In this document: positions 8,501-11,118 of the stretch, piece after piece | Layout: each line of letters begins with the position of its first letter | Numbering within the stretch: the first letter of the stretch is position 1 | Translations under genes and position numbers: made by a program | NCBI GenBank assembly: GCA_009785015.1 | Contig: WQXD01000093.1 | Span: 1 to 11,118 of the forward strand | Direction of reading: 5' to 3' | DNA length: 11,118 bases | DNA from: Oscillospiraceae bacterium | GTDB lineage: Bacteria; Bacillota_A; Clostridia; Oscillospirales; WRJC01 | The notes under the pieces: model-generated | Seen by the model: only the letters and a program-made list of their open reading frames with translations | Told to the model about the DNA's origin: nothing | Database searches by the model: none

Positions 8501-10041
8501 GCTCCGGTTATGACCTGCCCGAAAAAAACTGCCCGGAATGCGAAGAAAAACTTTCCAGGGAAGGCCAGGACATACCCTTTGAAACTTTTTTGGGTTTCCA
8601 CGGGGAAAAAGCTCCCGATATAGATCTGAATTTTTCGGGCGACGTGCAGGCTGCCGCCCATAAATACACCGAAGAGCTGTTCGGGCGGGAAAACGTGTTC
8701 AGAGCGGGCACGATCGGGGCGCTCGCCGATAAAACGGCCTACGGGTTTGTGATGAAATATCTCGAGGATAAAAAAACAAGTTTGAATAAAGCGCATACGG
8801 ACTGGCTTGTTTCCAAATGCGTGGGCGTAAAAAGGACTACGGGCCAGCACCCGGGCGGGATCATCGTGGTTCCGAGGGAATACGAAATATATGATTTCAC
8901 CCCTGTCCAGCACCCCGCCGACGACGTAAAATCGAATGTGGTCACGACGCATTTCCCTTTTGAATTTTTACAGGAAACGATTTTGAAATTGGACCTTTTG
9001 GGTCATGATGTGCCCACAAAATACAAGATTTTAAAAGAAATGACCGGAATCGACGTGAGGGACCTTCCCACAAACGACAAAAACGTGATGGAGCTTTTTG
9101 TTTCCACCAATTCCATCGGGGTAAATCCCAAGGATATATACAATGAGCTCGGCACATTCGGCATACCGGAAATGGGCACGAAATTCGTCAGGCAGATGAT
9201 CATGGAAACAAAACCCGAAACTTTCGCCGATTTGCTGCAGATATCGGGCCTTTCTCACGGCACTGACGTTTGGGTGGGCAATGCGCGCGAACTCATAAAG
9301 AACGGGGTCTGCAAGCTCCCGGAAGTGATCGGGATACGCGACAATATCATGCTCTATCTCATACAAAAAAATCTGAAGCCCGATATTGCCTTCCTGATAA
9401 CCGAAAGCGTGCGCAAAGGCAAAGGCCTGACGCCCGAATGGGAACAGATCATGCGCGAAAACGACGTCCCGGATTGGTATATGGATTCATGCAAAAAAAT
9501 AAAGTACATGTTTCCCAAAGCTCACGCCTCAGCCTATATCATCGCGGCGATGCGCCTCGGCTGGTTTAAGGTATATAAGCCGCTCGAATTTTACGCGTCA
9601 TATTTTACGGTACAGCCGGAAGGATTGGACGCCGAGCTCGTTTTATCGGGGACGGAAAATATAAGAAACCATATAGAGGAAATCGAGAAAAAAGGCGTCG
9701 AGGCCAAACAAAAAGAAAACGAAGTGATGACCGCCATGCAATTGGTGCTCGAAATGTATGCCCGCGGGCTGAAATTTTTGCCGGTGGATATATATAAATC
9801 CGCGGCTTTTGAATATAAAATAGAACAGGGAAAGATACGCCTGCCGTTTTCGTCGTTAAACGGGGTAGGGGAGACCGCAGCCGAAAATATAACCGAAGTC
9901 CGGAACAATTCAAACGGAAATATATTTTCCATCGAAGAAATCTGGAAAAAGGCGAAACTCACAAAAACCGCGGTCGAAATATTAAAACGCAACAACGTCT
10001 TCGGGGATATACCCGAAACCGACCAGATATCGTTGTTTTAA
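5527..10041 (+). CDS. polC: DNA polymerase III alpha subunit, PolC type (Gram-positive)
   Basis: PolC is the replicative DNA polymerase of Firmicutes, with built-in proofreading. At 1504 residues it is slightly longer than Bacillus PolC (about 1437). Domain order: N-terminal region (1-170), a Lys/Glu-rich probably helical linker (about 175-225), OB domain (about 295-390, with KITDY at 329), then a PHP domain split by the exonuclease. PHP metal residues include HLH (403-405), Asp436-His437, Glu468 and His804. The DEDDh exonuclease is intact: Asp496, Glu498 (FDIETTG), Asp581 (AHNAAFD), His634 and Asp639. A structural zinc finger has Cys975, Cys980, Cys1002 and Cys1005. Palm aspartates 1031 and 1033 lie in PDIDLNFSG; GQHPGG, GTDVWVGNA and YMFPKAHA follow. 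The last residues, QISLF, are a sliding-clamp-binding motif. The ATG is 1 base after the ispG stop with only a weak AAAAGG far upstream, so coupling is likely. Confidence 0.98.
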   Translation: METNDQKLFFDIFNKYSPSEKEKNILNNARNIKISTDREQRLIEIELCFENLVEKDFLRATEQKLCEIYNLNGMFFKPKYKKELFCDEYFAQILAEAKRRTADVCFLMDSEIKSENEKIKISLAHGGKNYLEEAANFVDLLKKIIASEFDFYADIELGGIVALYKNDEQDIANTAKNLKKIEDEVKNGLKEQKTAKKIEKETKKRELQREKAEKIYSKTNKLIDSESLTNSANPEAENNAVFYDEQTGILVSGFLKTNFLQKEHIFSISETNEEEISPDDLIPISAIDGDMVINSEMGESSGFVVTCGKIFSIESKDLRRSDKKSAVIKITDYCSSIIVKLIDTEKNVSRLLKNIEEGDYAIISGEAKFDDYDEEIVVNLDSLTKIKEFKNIDNAPKKRVELHLHTAMSNMDATIKPEEIIKHAHKTGHRAVALTDHGNVQAFPEAMLAKEKLKLKEGEEFKIIYGIEGYLSDDSGSSVVGKVNARFNEDIFIIFDIETTGLSPSNCGITEIGAVKIKEGEIIEEFNTFVNPGMPIPQKTIELNGITDETVKDAPKIREALKSFFDFAGNNMLVAHNAAFDIGFIKKYASVCQYDFTNPYLDTLAMSRNINKDLKRHNLEALVEFYKIEQFRHHRACDDARVLAMIFMNMAEQMKSFGVLTVFEMNEMASSAERQTYHIILLVQNKTGLKNLYKIVSESYLDYFYKRAKIPKSVLENYREGIIVGSACESGELFSAVTEGKKDEELKKIAEFYDYLEIQPIGNNMFLVNNGTVPNEEALKKLNMKIIEIGEKTNKPVVATGDVHFLEKHDEISRKILLAGMKFSDSDRHIPLYYRTTDEMLGEFSYLQKEKAYEIVVENTNKIADMIEDVRPIPKGSYTPKMEGAEERLKEICHKKAVEIYKDPLPEIVKKRLERELEAIIENGFAVLYVIAMDLVSNSEKKGYLVASRGSVGSSFVATLAGITEVNPLPPHYWCKNKNCAYSEFITDGSFGSGYDLPEKNCPECEEKLSREGQDIPFETFLGFHGEKAPDIDLNFSGDVQAAAHKYTEELFGRENVFRAGTIGALADKTAYGFVMKYLEDKKTSLNKAHTDWLVSKCVGVKRTTGQHPGGIIVVPREYEIYDFTPVQHPADDVKSNVVTTHFPFEFLQETILKLDLLGHDVPTKYKILKEMTGIDVRDLPTNDKNVMELFVSTNSIGVNPKDIYNELGTFGIPEMGTKFVRQMIMETKPETFADLLQISGLSHGTDVWVGNARELIKNGVCKLPEVIGIRDNIMLYLIQKNLKPDIAFLITESVRKGKGLTPEWEQIMRENDVPDWYMDSCKKIKYMFPKAHASAYIIAAMRLGWFKVYKPLEFYASYFTVQPEGLDAELVLSGTENIRNHIEEIEKKGVEAKQKENEVMTAMQLVLEMYARGLKFLPVDIYKSAAFEYKIEQGKIRLPFSSLNGVGETAAENITEVRNNSNGNIFSIEEIWKKAKLTKTAVEILKRNNVFGDIPETDQISLF

Positions 10042-10043
10042 AA

Positions 10044-11093
10044 TTATCTTTTGCGCAGCTGCATATAAAAATCGTTGTAGTACAGGCAATTGTCGACCGG
10101 GGTGTTGGCGGGTATATGATTTCCCACAGCCATAATAAATCCGGGATATTTTTTGCCTATATCCATGCATCTCTTCACTTCGTCATATATTTGCTGTTTT
10201 GTGCCGTACAAAAGCACCCTTGTGTCGGCGTTTCCTATAAAAGAATGAGTTTTTCCGTACTTTTGCGCGATATATGCCATATCGGTCAAAGGTTCCAAAA
10301 CAAAACAATCGACGCCGCAATCCGCTATATCATCGACAAATTCCGTATAATCGCCGTCTGCGGTGAACAAAATCTTCTTGCCGCTCTCGATGAGCGGAGC
10401 GAACATTTTTTTGTAATTGGCGAACACATATTTTCTATACCAGTCCGGATGAATAAAAGCGCCTTCTGTCCAGACGATATCGTCGTGGATCATCACCACG
10501 GGGGATTTCGATTTCGCAAGCGCACAAAAAAACGGTTTCATCCATTCGCAGTAACGATTTGCCACTTCTCCGAATTTTTTCGGGTCGGTTCCTGCGCAGT
10601 TGAGCAAAAGGTCCCAGCCGAACATGGCGATAAAACCGGACATGCAGGTGGTGTAAATTCCGGTCATGTTTACAATATCCGGATAATAATCCTGCTGGCT
10701 CTGATAGTGACTGTCGAAATTTTTAACCCATTCGCCCACATCGGCTTCGCCTAATTTTTCATACGGGTCAAAATCAAAAACTTCTTCTTCGCCGGAAAAC
10801 GGGCAGTAGATATTGTCGTTTCTGTCCGTGCCGCCGTGCGCATACACCGCGTGGCCCATCGAAGTCTGCCATTTCCCAAATATCTGGCCGCCGATGAGCA
10901 CGTTCCAATTGATAGAAAATTCCCACATTTTGGTGATCGCCAGAGCCGCTTCGCCGGCTTTATTTGGTATTGTCCCGTCTATACCGGTGAGTTTTTTTAT
11001 CAGGTCATAATGACCGGTGACGGAATATTCCGTTCTGGGAACGATATCCGTCATTTCAAGGTTGAGCGCAGCCATGCCGTATTTGTAAGACAT
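10044..11093 (-). CDS. Uroporphyrinogen decarboxylase (URO-D) superfamily protein, possible corrinoid methyltransferase relative
   Basis: The 349 residues resemble the methyltransferase branch (MtaA/CmuA-like) of the URO-D superfamily, not heme-pathway HemE: no HemE N-terminal RQAGRY motif is seen. Supporting features are the opening NLEMTDIVPRTEY (11-23), IHDDIVW (202-208), HPDWYRKYVFANYKKMF (215-231), IGNADTR (286-292) and the closing GNHIPANTPVDN (324-335). In corrinoid methyltransferases a zinc-binding His-x-Cys stands at the barrel strand that here reads ILFTADGDY (241-249), so both metal residues appear to be lost while an Asp-Gly-Asp remains. The protein is soluble, without signal peptide or membrane segments. 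The start is firm: GGAGGA (complement of 11101-11106) is seven bases upstream. It converges on polC with a 2-base gap and has no visible partner gene (corrinoid protein, activator) within the window. Substrate unknown. Confidence 0.8.
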   Translation of the reverse strand: MSYKYGMAALNLEMTDIVPRTEYSVTGHYDLIKKLTGIDGTIPNKAGEAALAITKMWEFSINWNVLIGGQIFGKWQTSMGHAVYAHGGTDRNDNIYCPFSGEEEVFDFDPYEKLGEADVGEWVKNFDSHYQSQQDYYPDIVNMTGIYTTCMSGFIAMFGWDLLLNCAGTDPKKFGEVANRYCEWMKPFFCALAKSKSPVVMIHDDIVWTEGAFIHPDWYRKYVFANYKKMFAPLIESGKKILFTADGDYTEFVDDIADCGVDCFVLEPLTDMAYIAQKYGKTHSFIGNADTRVLLYGTKQQIYDEVKRCMDIGKKYPGFIMAVGNHIPANTPVDNCLYYNDFYMQLRKR

Positions 11094-11100
11094 AATATTT

Positions 11101-11106
11101 TCCTCC
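11101..11106 (-). promoter_or_regulatory. Shine-Dalgarno of the URO-D superfamily gene
   Basis: On the - strand GGAGGA stands seven bases before the ATG (complement of 11091-11093), which fixes this start. Only 12 further bases lie upstream before the window ends, an A-rich run in which no promoter can be judged. Confidence 0.75.
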
Positions 11107-11118
11107 GTTTTTTTATTT

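Noticed and set aside
8335..8952. 205-codon - strand reading frame inside polC
   Set aside because: It is antisense to the zinc-finger and palm region of PolC, where the + strand is strongly conserved; its own product has no recognisable domain.
10000..10017. Small inverted repeat TTCGGG-N6-CCCGAA near the end of polC as a terminator
   Set aside because: The 6-bp stem is inside coding sequence and is not followed by a U-tract in either direction; chance is a fair explanation.
10116..10754. 212-codon + strand reading frame opposite the URO-D gene
   Set aside because: The - strand protein has family motifs along its whole length and a good ribosome site; the + strand product is unrecognisable and has no ribosome site.
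10044..11093. Annotation of the - strand gene as true uroporphyrinogen decarboxylase (hemE)
   Set aside because: HemE hallmark motifs are missing and the ends match the methyltransferase-like branch; no other heme gene is nearby.

Overview
The window is a compact bacterial chromosomal segment that is almost entirely coding. Seven genes run head to tail on the + strand in the order frr, uppS, cdsA, dxr, rseP, ispG, polC. One gene of the uroporphyrinogen decarboxylase-like (URO-D) superfamily lies on the - strand and converges on polC. No rRNA, tRNA, CRISPR array, insertion sequence, phage gene or long repeat was seen, and no gene-free stretch exceeds about 30 bases.

The gene order, together with a PolC-type replicative polymerase and the MEP isoprenoid enzymes, points to a low-to-moderate GC Firmicute. 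ispG between rseP and polC (where Bacillus carries proS) suggests the Clostridia. Base composition is A-rich with many lysine AAA runs, frequent ATA isoleucine codons and AGG arginine codons; GC is roughly 40-45% by eye. Several proteins are recognisable but diverged at normally conserved spots (Dxr, IspG, RseP), which fits an uncultured or deep clostridial lineage. This taxonomic placement is inference.

Region 1-10041 looks like one operon. Gaps between genes are 4, 4, 2, 2, 5 and 1 bases and no internal terminator or promoter was seen. Dxr (second enzyme of the MEP pathway) and IspG (its penultimate enzyme) help make isoprenoid precursors. UppS condenses those precursors into undecaprenyl diphosphate, the cell-wall lipid carrier. 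CdsA makes CDP-diacylglycerol for phospholipids. RseP is a membrane site-2 protease. Frr recycles ribosomes and PolC replicates the chromosome, so the cluster joins growth-linked envelope, translation and replication functions.

Region 10044-11093 (- strand) is a cobalamin-methyltransferase-like URO-D superfamily protein whose usual zinc-binding His-x-Cys motif is replaced. Its stop codon is 2 bases from the polC stop. It occupies the place where clostridial genomes usually continue with rimP-nusA, so it marks a break in conserved gene order.

I found no convincing new biological system. The points most worth checking are the start codon of dxr (possibly a rare AUA), the altered active site of the URO-D protein, and the unusual conserved-motif substitutions in IspG.
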